Assembly (NCBI GenBank): GCA_016222825.1
Contig: JACRQF010000016.1
Coordinates: 210,151 to 274,150, forward strand
Reading direction: 5' to 3'
Length of the DNA stretch: 64,000 bases
Origin: Verrucomicrobiota bacterium
GTDB lineage: Bacteria > Verrucomicrobiota > Verrucomicrobiia > CAIQCK01
This document shows positions 1-8,713 of the stretch, in pieces. A model generated the notes under the pieces. It was not told the DNA's origin. It did not search any database and was given only the letters and a program-made list of their open reading frames with translations. The translations under genes were made by a program, and so were the position numbers. Each line of letters opens with the position of its first letter. Within the stretch, counting starts at the first letter, position 1.

Positions 1-2135
1 TCGAGTTCCTCGTTGGTGGACTGAAGCTCTTCGTTCGTGGACTGGAGTTCCTCGTTGGTGGATTTGATTTCCTCGTTGGAGGCCTGCATCTCCTCGATGT
101 TGGCCTGGAGGGTTTCCTTCGTGTAGAGGAGTTCTTTCTCAAGCTCCTCGACGCGCCGGGTCTGCGCCGGGGTGGCCGGGCCTTTGGCGCGGGCCGCTTT
201 CCCGCGGGGCGGCGGTTCCACGTCCTGAAAGGAGACGAGCAGCATGCCCTGCGCGGTCTCCGGGTCGGTGAGCGGGGTGACGGTGAGGTTGACGTTGTGG
301 ACGCCGCCGTTGGTCTTGACGGGCAGCGTGCGGCAGAGCACGCGTTTCTTTTGCGTCGCCGCGGCGTGGAGGGCGGTGCGCAGTTCCAGCGCGAGGCCCT
401 CGCGCGCCATCTCGATGACGTTGAGGCTGGCCTGGCCCGGCGCGGGGCGGAGGTATTTGCCGGTGTCGCCGTGGACGAAGAGGATGTTGCCCTTGTCATC
501 GGTCACCACCGAGGGCGGCGCGTAGGACTGGAGCAGCACGCGGCGGGTCAACTCGGCGAAATTGGTCTCGCGCGGTTTGCGCCCCGGCTCGTCGGGCCGT
601 TTGCCCGCGGGCACGCCAACGGCGGGCGCCTCGGCCATCAGCATCCGCGTGGACACGATGGAAGCCCTGGCTTGGTAGAGTTTCCACTTCTTGCTGAGCG
701 GCGAGAACAGGTCGGGGTGGCTGCCGATGCTTTCCGACGGGCTGAGGAACAGCGCGCCGCCCGGTTTCAACGCATAGTGGAACGCCGTGATGAGCCGGTG
801 TTGGAGTTCCGGCTCCAGATAGATGAGCAGGTTGCGGCAACTGAGCAGGTCCAACCGCGTGAAGGGCGGGTCCTTGATCGCGTTCTGCACAGCGAAGACA
901 ACCATCTCGCGGATGTCCTTCTTAACGCGGTAGCCGGAGTCCTCGTGGATGAAGAACCGCCGCAGCCGCTCCGGGGTCACATCCTGGGCAATGTTGGGCG
1001 GGTAGTGGCCGGCGCGGGCGATGGAGATGGCGTCCTCATCAAGGTCCGTGCCGTAGATCTGGACCTTGAACTCCTGCTTGATCTCGTCCATCTGCTCGCG
1101 GAACAGCATGGCAATCGAGTAAGCCTCCTCGCCGGTGGCGCAGCCGGGCACCCAGACGCGGAAGACGTAGTTCTCCGGCCTGCCTTTGAACAGCACGGGC
1201 AGCACGTCGGTCTTCAAGGACGCGAACGCGTCCGGGTCGCGGAAGAAGCTGGTGACGTTGATGAGCAGCTCCTTGAACAGAAGCCGAATCTCATGCGGAT
1301 GCTCCTGAAGAAAGCGGATGTAGATGTCCGGCGTCTGGATGCCGTGGATGGTCATGCGGCGTTCGATGCGGCGTCCGATGGTGCTCTGCTTGTAGGCGGA
1401 GAAGTCGTGGCCGGTCTTGGAGCGCAGGAGCCGCAGCACCTTGCTCATGGCGCCCGCCGTGGCGGGGTCGGCGGCTGGGACGGGTTTCACTTTCTTGCCG
1501 AAGAGGGACCCGACGTAAGCCTCCAACTGCTCCGGCATCTTGTCCGGCGGCAGAACGAAGGTGGCCAGCCCGGTCTGGATGGCGCTGGCGGGCATGCCGT
1601 CGTATTTCGCCGTGGACGGCTCTTGCACGAAACAGACCCCGCCCGCGCCGTGAATCGCGCGCAGCCCCAGCGTGCCGTCGGTGCCGGTGCCTGAGAGAAT
1701 CACGCCGATGGCTTTCTCGCCAACATCCTCGGCCAGCGAGCGCAGGAAGAAATCTATCGGCATCCGCTGCCCGCGGCTCGCTTCCGGCACGCTGAGATGG
1801 AGCGCGCCGTGGAAGAGCGCCATGTCGCGGTTCGGCGGGATGATGAAGACGTGGTCCGGCTCGACCGTCATCTGGTCCTGCGCCTCGACCACAGGCATCG
1901 CTGTGCTGCGCTGGAGAATCTCCGTCAACATGCTCGCGTGCGCCGGGTCCAGATGCGGCACCAGCACGAAGGCCATGCCGCTCTTCGGCGGCACGCGGCG
2001 GAAGAACAACTCGAACGCCTCCAGCCCGCCGGCCGACGCGCCAATGCCGACGATGGGAAAACCATCCTTCGGCCGTTTCGGCGTGTTGGGGCGTGAAGAC
2101 GGCGGCGTGCGCGGCGCGGACTTTCTGGTTTTCAT
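1..2135 (-). CDS. CheB/CheR hybrid chemotaxis-type signalling protein with PAS and coiled coil (partial, C-terminus off the window)
   Basis: Reading the minus strand from an ATG at 2135 gives 711 codons without a stop to the window edge. Residues ~24-200 are a CheB methylesterase domain with the Ser loop GASAGG, the His in VPHLDP and the Asp in GTGTDG. Residues ~225-480 are a CheR methyltransferase with the substrate-binding helix STIGRRIERR, LLINVTSFFRDP, the SAM loop VPGCATGEEAYS and LLSCRNLLIYLEPE. A PAS-like segment (PSVVTDDKGNILFVHGDTG) follows, then a heptad coiled coil with repeated NEELQST units where the window ends. Family members usually continue into further PAS and histidine-kinase domains. 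No receiver domain precedes CheB, so activation probably does not go through aspartyl phosphorylation at the N-terminus. No chemoreceptor or cheA is nearby. The product is cytosolic. Confidence 0.95.
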   Translation of the reverse strand, partial: MKTRKSAPRTPPSSRPNTPKRPKDGFPIVGIGASAGGLEAFELFFRRVPPKSGMAFVLVPHLDPAHASMLTEILQRSTAMPVVEAQDQMTVEPDHVFIIPPNRDMALFHGALHLSVPEASRGQRMPIDFFLRSLAEDVGEKAIGVILSGTGTDGTLGLRAIHGAGGVCFVQEPSTAKYDGMPASAIQTGLATFVLPPDKMPEQLEAYVGSLFGKKVKPVPAADPATAGAMSKVLRLLRSKTGHDFSAYKQSTIGRRIERRMTIHGIQTPDIYIRFLQEHPHEIRLLFKELLINVTSFFRDPDAFASLKTDVLPVLFKGRPENYVFRVWVPGCATGEEAYSIAMLFREQMDEIKQEFKVQIYGTDLDEDAISIARAGHYPPNIAQDVTPERLRRFFIHEDSGYRVKKDIREMVVFAVQNAIKDPPFTRLDLLSCRNLLIYLEPELQHRLITAFHYALKPGGALFLSPSESIGSHPDLFSPLSKKWKLYQARASIVSTRMLMAEAPAVGVPAGKRPDEPGRKPRETNFAELTRRVLLQSYAPPSVVTDDKGNILFVHGDTGKYLRPAPGQASLNVIEMAREGLALELRTALHAAATQKKRVLCRTLPVKTNGGVHNVNLTVTPLTDPETAQGMLLVSFQDVEPPPRGKAARAKGPATPAQTRRVEELEKELLYTKETLQANIEEMQASNEEIKSTNEELQSTNEELQSTNEEL

Positions 2136-2259
2136 GTGTTTTCGTCCCGCATTGGATTCAGTGGCAACCGGGCTGGAGTCTAGCGCGCCGCGCCGCCGAT
2201 GCACGCCAAAACAACTTCATGTCTATCCGCGACGGCTTGCAGATCACGAGTAAGCGCCG

Positions 2260-2472
2260 CTACGGACCGGGCGGTTGACCGGTGTTAATCGCCGCATATG
2301 CCCGGTGCTCCGCCTGCGGGATGACCGGCGCGACACGGTAATGCTTCGGCTGGTCGTTGCTACAGCAGCAGCAACACCAGCTACAACAACCCCCGGAAGC
2401 CAGACAAGCCGCGAGGGCAGGAATCAAGAGCCAGAGTCCGCGGCTGGCCCGTGTTGATTGGGTATTCTTCAT
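2260..2472 (-). CDS. small cysteine-rich putative lipoprotein (70 aa)
   Basis: I do not recognise a family. The 70-residue product has a basic N-terminus and a hydrophobic stretch ending in LAAC, a good lipobox. A dense cysteine block follows (CCSWCCCCCS, about residues 29-38), then a proline-rich tail. AAAGGA lies about 11 nt before the ATG at 2472. It is therefore probably a secreted, lipid-anchored peptide. The run of eight cysteines in about ten residues could bind metal or form disulfides, but this is inference. It stands alone between the CheB/CheR gene and a gene-poor stretch. Confidence 0.5.
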   Translation of the reverse strand: MKNTQSTRASRGLWLLIPALAACLASGGCCSWCCCCCSNDQPKHYRVAPVIPQAEHRAYAAINTGQPPGP

Positions 2473-2868
2473 TGGCGTTCAGGTCCTTTGTTCTGGGGGA
2501 ATGTATGCGCGATCCAGCAAGGAGCAAGGCGGTGGATTGGGCGGCACCGAAGTCCGTGAATCCGTGCGCGCCCCGGCAACCGGACGGCGGGCGGAAAAAT
2601 AGCACAGCGGGCAAATTCAGTTTTGACTTCATAGTCAGCACTCAATTCTCTCGCTGTGCCGGCCTAATATGGCACCCCAGCGCGATTCCGCAACGAGTCC
2701 GATGGCGGGCGTTGGGCGGTAAGCTGCGTCCCTAGGCCACAACAGGGTTCTCTCCGAATGACCGGGGTTTCCGGCGCGCGTAGTGTCCAACGCAACCGGC
2801 CGTCGCCGGGACCTTTGACGGCACCGCAAAGAAGAGCGCCACCGAAGTCGAACAAACAGCAAAGGACT
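2473..2868. other. intergenic stretch with no supported gene
   Basis: Short overlapping frames exist on both strands, but none has a plausible ribosome-binding site, a recognisable motif or protein-like composition. No strong repeat or hairpin was seen. Confidence 0.5.
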
Positions 2869-3027
2869 ATGAAGAGAATGAAGAAGACGACGCACGGCGT
2901 CCGCGGCCCGCGGACCTTGGGAGAGTTGGTGGCGTTGGCGTATGAAGTAGCTCCGAATCGCGCGAGCGCGGCGAAGTTGTTGGGAGCGTTGCTGGCAAGC
3001 CGCGCCGTTCATCCCGGCCGCAGGTAA
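2869..3027 (+). CDS. small hypothetical protein (52 aa)
   Basis: A short basic ORF. AAAGGA (2861-2866) sits just before two in-frame ATGs, at 2869 and 2878; the second has the more usual spacing. The C-terminal part looks like a small helical domain (TLGELVALAYEVAPN, then SAAKLLGALLAS), a pattern I associate with small uncharacterised proteins in this kind of genome. An in-frame ATG at 2758 would add 37 proline/arginine-rich residues that do not look like protein, so I reject it. Function unknown; possibly DNA- or protein-binding because of its charge. Confidence 0.45.
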   Translation: MKRMKKTTHGVRGPRTLGELVALAYEVAPNRASAAKLLGALLASRAVHPGRR

Positions 3028-3174
3028 ACCCAGGACGGCCCAACTCGTGAATCCGCCCCTTCCAGCTTCATGCACAACCTGACCACCTCGCATTCACTCC
3101 GCATCTCACGACTGCGGCTGCGGACCCTGTAAACTACGCAGGCGACCCCCTTGGCGGCCGGCAACATCTCCCAC

Positions 3175-3444
3175 TTAATGATGGCTCTGTTTGGACCTGA
3201 CAGCGTGCTCGCGCGGCGACCGCGGCGGCCGGCTCTTCCTGTCCGCGCGGAAGATGGCGGCTGTGACCTCTTTGAACGGCGTGACAGGCCCTTTGCCGAA
3301 CGCTTTCAGTTCCGCCTCGGCTTGCAGCCAGTGCTCGAAGTCCCGCCCCTCCGGCCGTCCTTCTTTTTCCCAAAGCAGATAAGCGCGCATCGCGACCGCT
3401 TCGGCGGGGGGATTGCCAGCTTGTGGTGTTGGTTGGGTTTCCAT
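3175..3444 (-). CDS. DUF2934-family protein (89 aa)
   Basis: The core RAYLLWEKEGRPEGRDFEHW followed by LQAEAEL matches the DUF2934 signature, a short helical domain common in soil bacteria with no known biochemical role. I place the start at 3444 because AAAGGAG lies 11-12 nt upstream. The longer frame to 3564 adds residues of low plausibility. The tail after the domain is basic (about residues 55-89), consistent with nucleic-acid contact but not proof of it. It is a single gene, divergent from the dehydrogenase downstream. Confidence 0.8.
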   Translation of the reverse strand: METQPTPQAGNPPAEAVAMRAYLLWEKEGRPEGRDFEHWLQAEAELKAFGKGPVTPFKEVTAAIFRADRKSRPPRSPREHAVRSKQSHH

Positions 3445-3747
3445 GTGTTCGGTTGACTCCTTTGGCTCGGAGGGCCTGCCCTCCTTGCCATGCCGGCTCG
3501 GTTCGATTCTTCGGGCTATCATGATTTTCCCGGACTCTTGCACGGGAACCCTGCCGGCGTCCACGCGGGAGAAATACGCGAGATGCCCTAGGAAAACCTC
3601 CTAGATTGAAAGCGCGAGGCCGGACGGCCGGGCTTGCCCGCGGGGGGCTGGCGTCTGCCGCGGATGCGAATCACCGCACAGAAAAGTTTTGCCTTCGACG
3701 GCGCAACCGCTAGATTAGCGGCCTTTGCTGAAGGACACTGAGCCACT
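3445..3747. other. intergenic region upstream of the dehydrogenase
   Basis: No supported gene. It separates the divergent DUF2934 gene and dehydrogenase gene and presumably holds both promoters. No clear -35/-10 pair can be assigned by eye. Confidence 0.4.
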
Positions 3748-4611
3748 ATGAAAACTGAAGCCATCTATTTTGCCGGCCCTCGCAAGGTGGAAATCCGCGA
3801 GGTCGAAGTCAGCGACCCGCAACCGCAGCAGGTCCAGGTTCTCTGCAAGGCCACCGGCATCTGCGCGGCCGAAATCTCCCGCTTCACCGAAACCGACAAG
3901 GCGGCTTTCCCATTCAATCCCGGCCGTGAAGGCGTCGGCCAGGTCATCCGCGTCGGCAGCGAGGTGAAAGACATCCAGCCCGGCCAATACGTCACCTGCA
4001 ACCGCTGGCAGAAAATCCAAAACCTCGACGCCAGCCTCGCGCACAAGATTCCCGGCGAGCCCGAGGACACCGCGCTCTGGCTGGTGGAGCCTGTCGCCCG
4101 CGCCATCGCCTCCGTGCAGTTCGCGCACGTGCAACCGGGCGACCGCGTTGCGGTGATCGGCGCCGGTTTCATGGGATTGCTGGTCACGCAGTTGGCCGGG
4201 CGCTACCCGGTCTATGAACTGGTCGTCGCCGATTCGAAGCCGAAGAACCTCGGCCTCGCCACCGAGTTTGGCGCGACCGAGACTGTGAACACCGCCGGCA
4301 AGGATGGCGAAGCACGGCTTGAGGCGTTGAAGAAGGAGCCGTTCGACCTGGTCATTGCCGCCACCTGCCCGCAGCCGTTGCTCGACCTCGGCCGCCAACT
4401 CTGCCGCCGCGGCGGCCGTTACGTCATCGGCGTCGGCGACGAAGCCGGTTGCAGGGGCCAGTTCGAGCGCGCCGTCCGCGCGATGTGGCGTGGCTTGGTG
4501 GACCTCAAGCCGCTGGTGACCCACCGGCACAAGTTCCCGGAAGCCCAAGCCGCGATGGAAGCCGCCGCGCAGGGCGGTGAGAATTACATCCGCGGCGCGC
4601 TGACGTTCTAA
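3748..4611 (+). CDS. medium-chain dehydrogenase/reductase, zinc-lobe-less (287 aa)
   Basis: The N-terminal GroES-like part carries KATGICAAEISRF where canonical alcohol dehydrogenases have GxCGTD, and the NAD(P)-binding loop is VIGAGFMG at about residue 137. NPGREGVGQV matches the GHExxG region with the His missing (GREG). At 287 residues it is ~50 shorter than typical family members, and the four-cysteine structural zinc lobe is absent. It is therefore probably a zinc-independent NAD(P)-dependent oxidoreductase related to sorbitol/threonine dehydrogenases, with unknown substrate. It ends tail-to-tail with accD, overlapping it by 4 bp. Function by family only. Confidence 0.85.
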   Translation: MKTEAIYFAGPRKVEIREVEVSDPQPQQVQVLCKATGICAAEISRFTETDKAAFPFNPGREGVGQVIRVGSEVKDIQPGQYVTCNRWQKIQNLDASLAHKIPGEPEDTALWLVEPVARAIASVQFAHVQPGDRVAVIGAGFMGLLVTQLAGRYPVYELVVADSKPKNLGLATEFGATETVNTAGKDGEARLEALKKEPFDLVIAATCPQPLLDLGRQLCRRGGRYVIGVGDEAGCRGQFERAVRAMWRGLVDLKPLVTHRHKFPEAQAAMEAAAQGGENYIRGALTF

Positions 4612-5474
4612 GCGCCCGCGACGGCGGGCTGTGCCGCCGGCAACAGGTAGTCAATCACCTTCGTCAGCGTTGTCTTGAGCTGCTTGCGGTGGACTACGAG
4701 GTCAATCAGGCCGCGCTCCAACAGGAACTCCGACGTCTGGAACCCCCGCGGCAATTCCGACTGCGTCGTGTCCTTGATCACGCGCGGCCCGGCAAACCCG
4801 ATCAGCGCGCTCGGCTCCGCCACGATGACGTCGCCCAGGCTGGCGAAACTCGCCATCACGCCGGCGTAGGTCGGGTTGGTCAGCACGCTCACGTAAGGCA
4901 GCCGCGCCTGCGCGTGCCGCGTCAACGCCGCCGAGGTCTTCGCCATCTGCATCAAGGAGAGCATTCCTTCATACATCCGCGCGCCGCCGGAGGCGCTGAC
5001 AACGATGCACGCGATCCGCTCCTTCGTGCTCTGCTCGATGACGCGCGTGATCTTCTCGCCGACCACGGACCCCATGCTCGCGCCAAGGAAGCGGAAATCC
5101 ATGACGGCCAGGCCCACGCGATGCGTTCCCATCTGGCCAAAGCCGGTGATCACCGCGTCCTTCAGACCGGTTTCCTCGCGGTTTTGCTTGAGCTTGTCGG
5201 AGTAAGCCGAGACACCGGTGAACTTCAGCGCGTCCACCGAAATCATCTCGCTGTCAATCTCCTGGAAACTCCCCTGCTCCACCAGCGACGCGATCCGTTG
5301 CCATGCGCCGAGTGGAAAATGAAAGCCGCACTTCAGACAGATCCGCAGGTTCTGGTCCAGTTCCCGCGTGTAGATCGCCTCGCCGCAGGACTTGCACTTG
5401 GTCCAAAGACCTTCCGGTATTTCCACGCGCTTCGCCGGCGTCTTGGGCAGTTTTGATTTTTTTGCGTCAACCAT
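4608..5474 (-). CDS. accD: acetyl-CoA carboxylase, carboxyltransferase beta subunit
   Basis: With AccA it forms the carboxyltransferase that moves CO2 from biotin to acetyl-CoA, the first step of fatty-acid synthesis. The 288-residue product has the N-terminal zinc ribbon CKSCG...CLKCG (about residues 27-52) and the crotonase-fold core with SASGGARMYEG and the acetyl-CoA-binding GFAGPRVI segment. Length is normal for the family. It follows comF after 15 bp, so CPBP protease, comF and accD look like one transcription unit. accA is not in the window. Confidence 0.97.
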   Translation of the reverse strand: MVDAKKSKLPKTPAKRVEIPEGLWTKCKSCGEAIYTRELDQNLRICLKCGFHFPLGAWQRIASLVEQGSFQEIDSEMISVDALKFTGVSAYSDKLKQNREETGLKDAVITGFGQMGTHRVGLAVMDFRFLGASMGSVVGEKITRVIEQSTKERIACIVVSASGGARMYEGMLSLMQMAKTSAALTRHAQARLPYVSVLTNPTYAGVMASFASLGDVIVAEPSALIGFAGPRVIKDTTQSELPRGFQTSEFLLERGLIDLVVHRKQLKTTLTKVIDYLLPAAQPAVAGA

Positions 5475-5489
5475 AAGATTCGTGCTGAT

Positions 5490-6221
5490 TCAGCCGCGGC
5501 CCAACGTCAGCACCATCACTGACGCGGCGCCCGCAGCGCGCAGCACCCTAGCACACTCGTTCGTCGTCGCTCCAGTGGTAAATACGTCGTCCACGACCAC
5601 CACGCGCCGCCTCATGAACTCCGCAGGCCGCCGCGCCGCGAACGCCCCGCGCACATTCTCCGTGCGCTCCGCGGCGTTGAGCAATGCCTGCGTCTCCGTG
5701 TCGCGGGTCCGCCAGAGGTTGCCGGCGCTCAGTGACGCCGGCAACGCCCGCACGAGCCGCCGCGCAAACCACTCCGCCTGGTTGAAATGCCGTTCCCGCT
5801 CCCGCGCCCGGAACAGCGGCACCGGCACGACGCAGTCCACTTGCTCCCACTCGATCCGCTCGCGCGCCGCCGCGATGAGCAACTCCGCCAGTTCCGGCCC
5901 CAGCCAAAGCGCGCCGTTGTATTTGAACCGGTGAATGCAATCGCGCGCCACGCCCGTCAGCCGGCAGGCGCACACGGCTCGTTCGAAGGAAAACGCCTTG
6001 CTGGCACAATGCGAACACCTGAAGTCCCCGCCGGCCTGCCCGTCGAACGGCAGGCTGCATCGCTCGCAGAACGGCCGCGGCAACGGCCGCAATCCCTCGC
6101 GGCATTTCCTGCACAACATGCTGCGGCTGCCCGGCTCTCGCGCGCCCTTGCAGACGGCGCAATCAGCCGGGTAAAACAGCTCCAGCGCGACGCTCGCCCA
6201 TTCCTTGATCGCCCCGATCAT
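5490..6221 (-). CDS. comF: ComF-family phosphoribosyltransferase-like protein
   Basis: The 243-residue product begins with a four-cysteine zinc ribbon (CAVCKG, CRKC, CERC, CSHC, about residues 20-67). It ends in a type I phosphoribosyltransferase fold whose PRPP loop is VVVVDDVFTTGATT (about residues 208-221). ComF proteins take part in DNA uptake (natural competence), where they bind the DNA-translocation machinery. The start lies 59 bp inside the end of the CPBP gene, which suggests translational coupling. No other competence genes are in the window, so a role in transformation here is by family only. Confidence 0.93.
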   Translation of the reverse strand: MIGAIKEWASVALELFYPADCAVCKGAREPGSRSMLCRKCREGLRPLPRPFCERCSLPFDGQAGGDFRCSHCASKAFSFERAVCACRLTGVARDCIHRFKYNGALWLGPELAELLIAAARERIEWEQVDCVVPVPLFRARERERHFNQAEWFARRLVRALPASLSAGNLWRTRDTETQALLNAAERTENVRGAFAARRPAEFMRRRVVVVDDVFTTGATTNECARVLRAAGAASVMVLTLGRG

Positions 6222-7023
6222 AAAACCTCGTCATCACCCGCTCGAAACCCGACAACGCCAGCCATAGCACCGCCAGCGCCGGCCACGCGGCGGCTCCGTT
6301 CACCAACTTGAACGCGCCCGACCCAAACAACCAACCCAAGTCTCCCCTGCCTTCTTCAGTCACTGCCAACAGCATCCGCAGCGCCGCGACCGCGCCCGCG
6401 TGGACACCGACGCACAGGAAAAGGGAACCCGACCGCACATAACACCACGCCAGCAACGCCCCCAAGCCCGTCAGCGACACCATCGCCGGCAACACACCCG
6501 CCAACTCCTTCGGCGGCGCGCTCCAGAAATGAAGCGCCGCGTAGAGCAGGCTGCTCGCCCACAGCGCCCGCGCCACGCCCCACTCGCGCCGCAGCGCGCC
6601 AAAGATGACTCCCCGGAAAAAGAACTCCTCGAACACGCCCACGCCCACGCCCACCGCCACCGGCTTCAACAAATCCGACCACGCCAAGCCGTTCCACACG
6701 CGGTCACCCGCAAACAGCGCCGCGCCTCCCAGCAACATCATGGCTGCAAACGCCAGCACCCAACCGCCAACCGTCCGGACCACGGCCGGCAGCGCCGCTG
6801 ACCGCAAGCCCATCTGCCCCCAGGTTGCCATGCCCAATGTCTGCAACACCGGCCATAAACCCACCACGGCTGCCAGCATGGCGCACCGCCGGAAGAACTT
6901 TCCCCAAGGCTTGTCCACGAACCAGCCGAACTGCTCGCAAAGCCATTGCACTGGAAACGACAGCGCCAACGCCGCCGCCAGCACCACCAGCGCATAGATT
7001 CCGAGCACACGCAAAGTTCTCAC
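6163..7023 (-). CDS. CPBP-family intramembrane metalloprotease (CAAX protease/Abi type)
   Basis: A multi-pass membrane protein with the family's motif 1 EEFFFRG (glutamate pair plus Arg) and a second conserved His in LYAALHF. These supply the metal-binding/catalytic residues of CPBP glutamic intramembrane proteases. I choose a GTG at 7023, giving VRTLRVLGIY just before the first membrane segment, with GGAG ~11 nt upstream. The frame stays open to a GTG at 7122, but that extension consists of a short-period repeat (7083-7140) found between genes. Substrate unknown; family members act in bacteriocin self-immunity or membrane-protein processing. It overlaps comF. Confidence 0.88.
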   Translation of the reverse strand: MRTLRVLGIYALVVLAAALALSFPVQWLCEQFGWFVDKPWGKFFRRCAMLAAVVGLWPVLQTLGMATWGQMGLRSAALPAVVRTVGGWVLAFAAMMLLGGAALFAGDRVWNGLAWSDLLKPVAVGVGVGVFEEFFFRGVIFGALRREWGVARALWASSLLYAALHFWSAPPKELAGVLPAMVSLTGLGALLAWCYVRSGSLFLCVGVHAGAVAALRMLLAVTEEGRGDLGWLFGSGAFKLVNGAAAWPALAVLWLALSGFERVMTRFYDRGDQGMGERRAGAVLPG

Positions 7024-7082
7024 GCGCGCCAATTCTCCGGTCGCCGCCTGAGATTGCAAGCGCGAAACCGGCCGCCGCAGGC

Positions 7083-7140
7083 GGAAACTCCAAACCACAA
7101 CATCCAAACTCCAGGGAAACACAAAGCTTCAAGCCTCAAA
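7083..7140. repeat. short-period (about 7/21-bp) intergenic repeat remnant
   Basis: The segment repeats the AACTCCAAACC / ATCCAAACTCC / AAGCTTCAAGCCTCAAACC theme. It lies between the divergent CPBP and DUF554 genes and artificially lengthens both reading frames. Such heptamer-based repeats recur elsewhere in this window (34017-34044, 34831-34870, 39041-39166). Confidence 0.5.
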
Positions 7141-7215
7141 CCTCGCGGCGGGACATTGGAACTCGGAGTTTCCCCGCTGTTGCGCGCCGCTCGCCTCTTT
7201 CGCTACACTCCCTCC

Positions 7216-7893
7216 ATGCTCGGCACTCTCATCAACGTCGCCACCGTCCTCGCGGGCGGCGCCGTCGGCCTGTTCCTGCACCGCGCGCTGCCGGAGCGGT
7301 TCCAGCGCATCGTGCTGCAAGGGCTGGGGCTGATTACGCTGCTGCTCGGCCTCCAGATGGCGCTCAAGACTGCCAACATCTTCATCGTGCTCGGCAGCCT
7401 GCTCATCGGCGCATTGCTCGGCGAAGGGTGGCGCTTGCAGGACCGCATGGACGCGCTCGGCAGATGGCTGGAGGCGAAGTTCAAGCGCGGCGATGACGAC
7501 CGTTTCACCGAGGGCTTCGTGACGGCGAGCCTGCTGTTCTGCGTCGGCCCGATGGCGGTGCTCGGTTCCATCCAGGACGGCGTCAGCGGCGACTGCAAGA
7601 CGCTCGCGATCAAATCGTTCATGGACGGCTTCGCTGCGATGGTGTTCGCCGCGGAGCTTGGCTGGGGCGTGCTTTTCTCCGCCGTGCCGGTGCTGGTTTA
7701 CCAGGGCGGCATCACGCTGGCCGCCACGCCGCTGCAACGCATCCTGACCGACGCGATGCTCAACGAGATGACCGCCGTTGGCGGCCTCATGATAGTCGGC
7801 ATCGCCCTGATGCTGCTGGAGATCAAGCGCCTGCCGCTGGCGAACTTCCTGCCCGCCCTGGCCATCGCGCCGGTGCTGGCGAAGGTATTCTGA
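7216..7893 (+). CDS. DUF554 (YdfK-type) integral membrane protein
   Basis: The 225-residue product starts MLGTLINVATVLAGGAVG and has about six to seven hydrophobic segments, including GLGLITLLLGLQMAL, FIVLGSLLIGALLGE and MAVLGSIQDG. These are typical of DUF554 proteins, which are probably transporters of unknown substrate. I start at the ATG at 7216 because the frame further upstream runs through a short-period repeat and lacks protein character. The length agrees with the family (~225-240). It is convergent with uppP. Confidence 0.87.
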   Translation: MLGTLINVATVLAGGAVGLFLHRALPERFQRIVLQGLGLITLLLGLQMALKTANIFIVLGSLLIGALLGEGWRLQDRMDALGRWLEAKFKRGDDDRFTEGFVTASLLFCVGPMAVLGSIQDGVSGDCKTLAIKSFMDGFAAMVFAAELGWGVLFSAVPVLVYQGGITLAATPLQRILTDAMLNEMTAVGGLMIVGIALMLLEIKRLPLANFLPALAIAPVLAKVF

Positions 7894-7914
7894 GAGCGTG
7901 GCTATCTGCCCCGT

Positions 7915-8706
7915 TCACTCCGCCGCCCAGAACAACAGCAGCGCGCCCGCGAGGATGCGATACCAGCCGAAGCCGATGAACGTGTGGGTCTGGATGTAGC
8001 GGAGCAGCCATTTCACCGCGATGAACGACACCACCGCCGAGACCACCGTGCACCAGAGCAGCAGCAGCCAGTCCTCCGGCACGCTCCCCGGCGGTGGACG
8101 ATGCAGCGCCTTGAAAATCTTCAGGCTGCCCGCCGCCAGCATCGTCGGGATGCCGACGAGGAACGAAAACTCCGTCGCCGCCGGCCGGCTCATGCCCAGC
8201 GCGAGCATCAGCAGGATGGTCGAGCCGGAGCGCGAGGTGCCGGGAAACACCGCCGCGATAAGTTGGCCCACGCCCACCGCGACCACCACCGTCCACGTGA
8301 GGTCGTCCGACGGCTCCTTGTTTTCGAGCCACCACTCCATCGCCAAAAACAGCACGCCGCCGACGATCAACGCCATTGCGATCGGCATGGTTTCATCGGG
8401 CAGCTTGAAGTCGAACTTCTCCAGGATGACACCGCCGACGCCGGTGATCGCGAAGGCCGCCGCCAGCTTGATGATGAAGTCCCGCGCCTCCGGCTCGCGC
8501 CAACCGTAGAAGACCTGCCGCAGCCGGTCGGGAAACAGGGGCAGCACCGCCACGACGGCGCCGCATTGGATGACGACGTTGAAGAGGTCGCTCTTGCGGA
8601 TGCCCAGCGCGTGCTCAAGGATGAGCAGGTGGCCGGTGGATGAGATCGGGAGAAACTCCGTGATGCCTTCGACGATGCCGATGATCAGCGCGTAAAACCA
8701 TTCCAT
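7915..8706 (-). CDS. uppP: undecaprenyl-diphosphatase (BacA/UppP)
   Basis: Removes a phosphate from undecaprenyl diphosphate to regenerate the lipid carrier for peptidoglycan and other glycans. Both diagnostic segments are present: EGITEFLPISSTGHL near residue 13, and the PGTSRSG active-site loop near residue 160. The protein has 263 residues and several membrane segments, the normal size. Its start is 7 bp after the thiS stop, so it is probably the last gene of the larE-thiG-thiH-thiS transcription unit. Loss of this enzyme class increases bacitracin sensitivity. Confidence 0.97.
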   Translation of the reverse strand: MEWFYALIIGIVEGITEFLPISSTGHLLILEHALGIRKSDLFNVVIQCGAVVAVLPLFPDRLRQVFYGWREPEARDFIIKLAAAFAITGVGGVILEKFDFKLPDETMPIAMALIVGGVLFLAMEWWLENKEPSDDLTWTVVVAVGVGQLIAAVFPGTSRSGSTILLMLALGMSRPAATEFSFLVGIPTMLAAGSLKIFKALHRPPPGSVPEDWLLLLWCTVVSAVVSFIAVKWLLRYIQTHTFIGFGWYRILAGALLLFWAAE

Positions 8707-8713
8707 AAGCGGT

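Noticed and set aside
297..1694. 465-codon open frame on the plus strand
   Set aside because: It is antisense to the CheB/CheR gene, is His/Arg/Gly-rich without motifs, and is explained by high GC.
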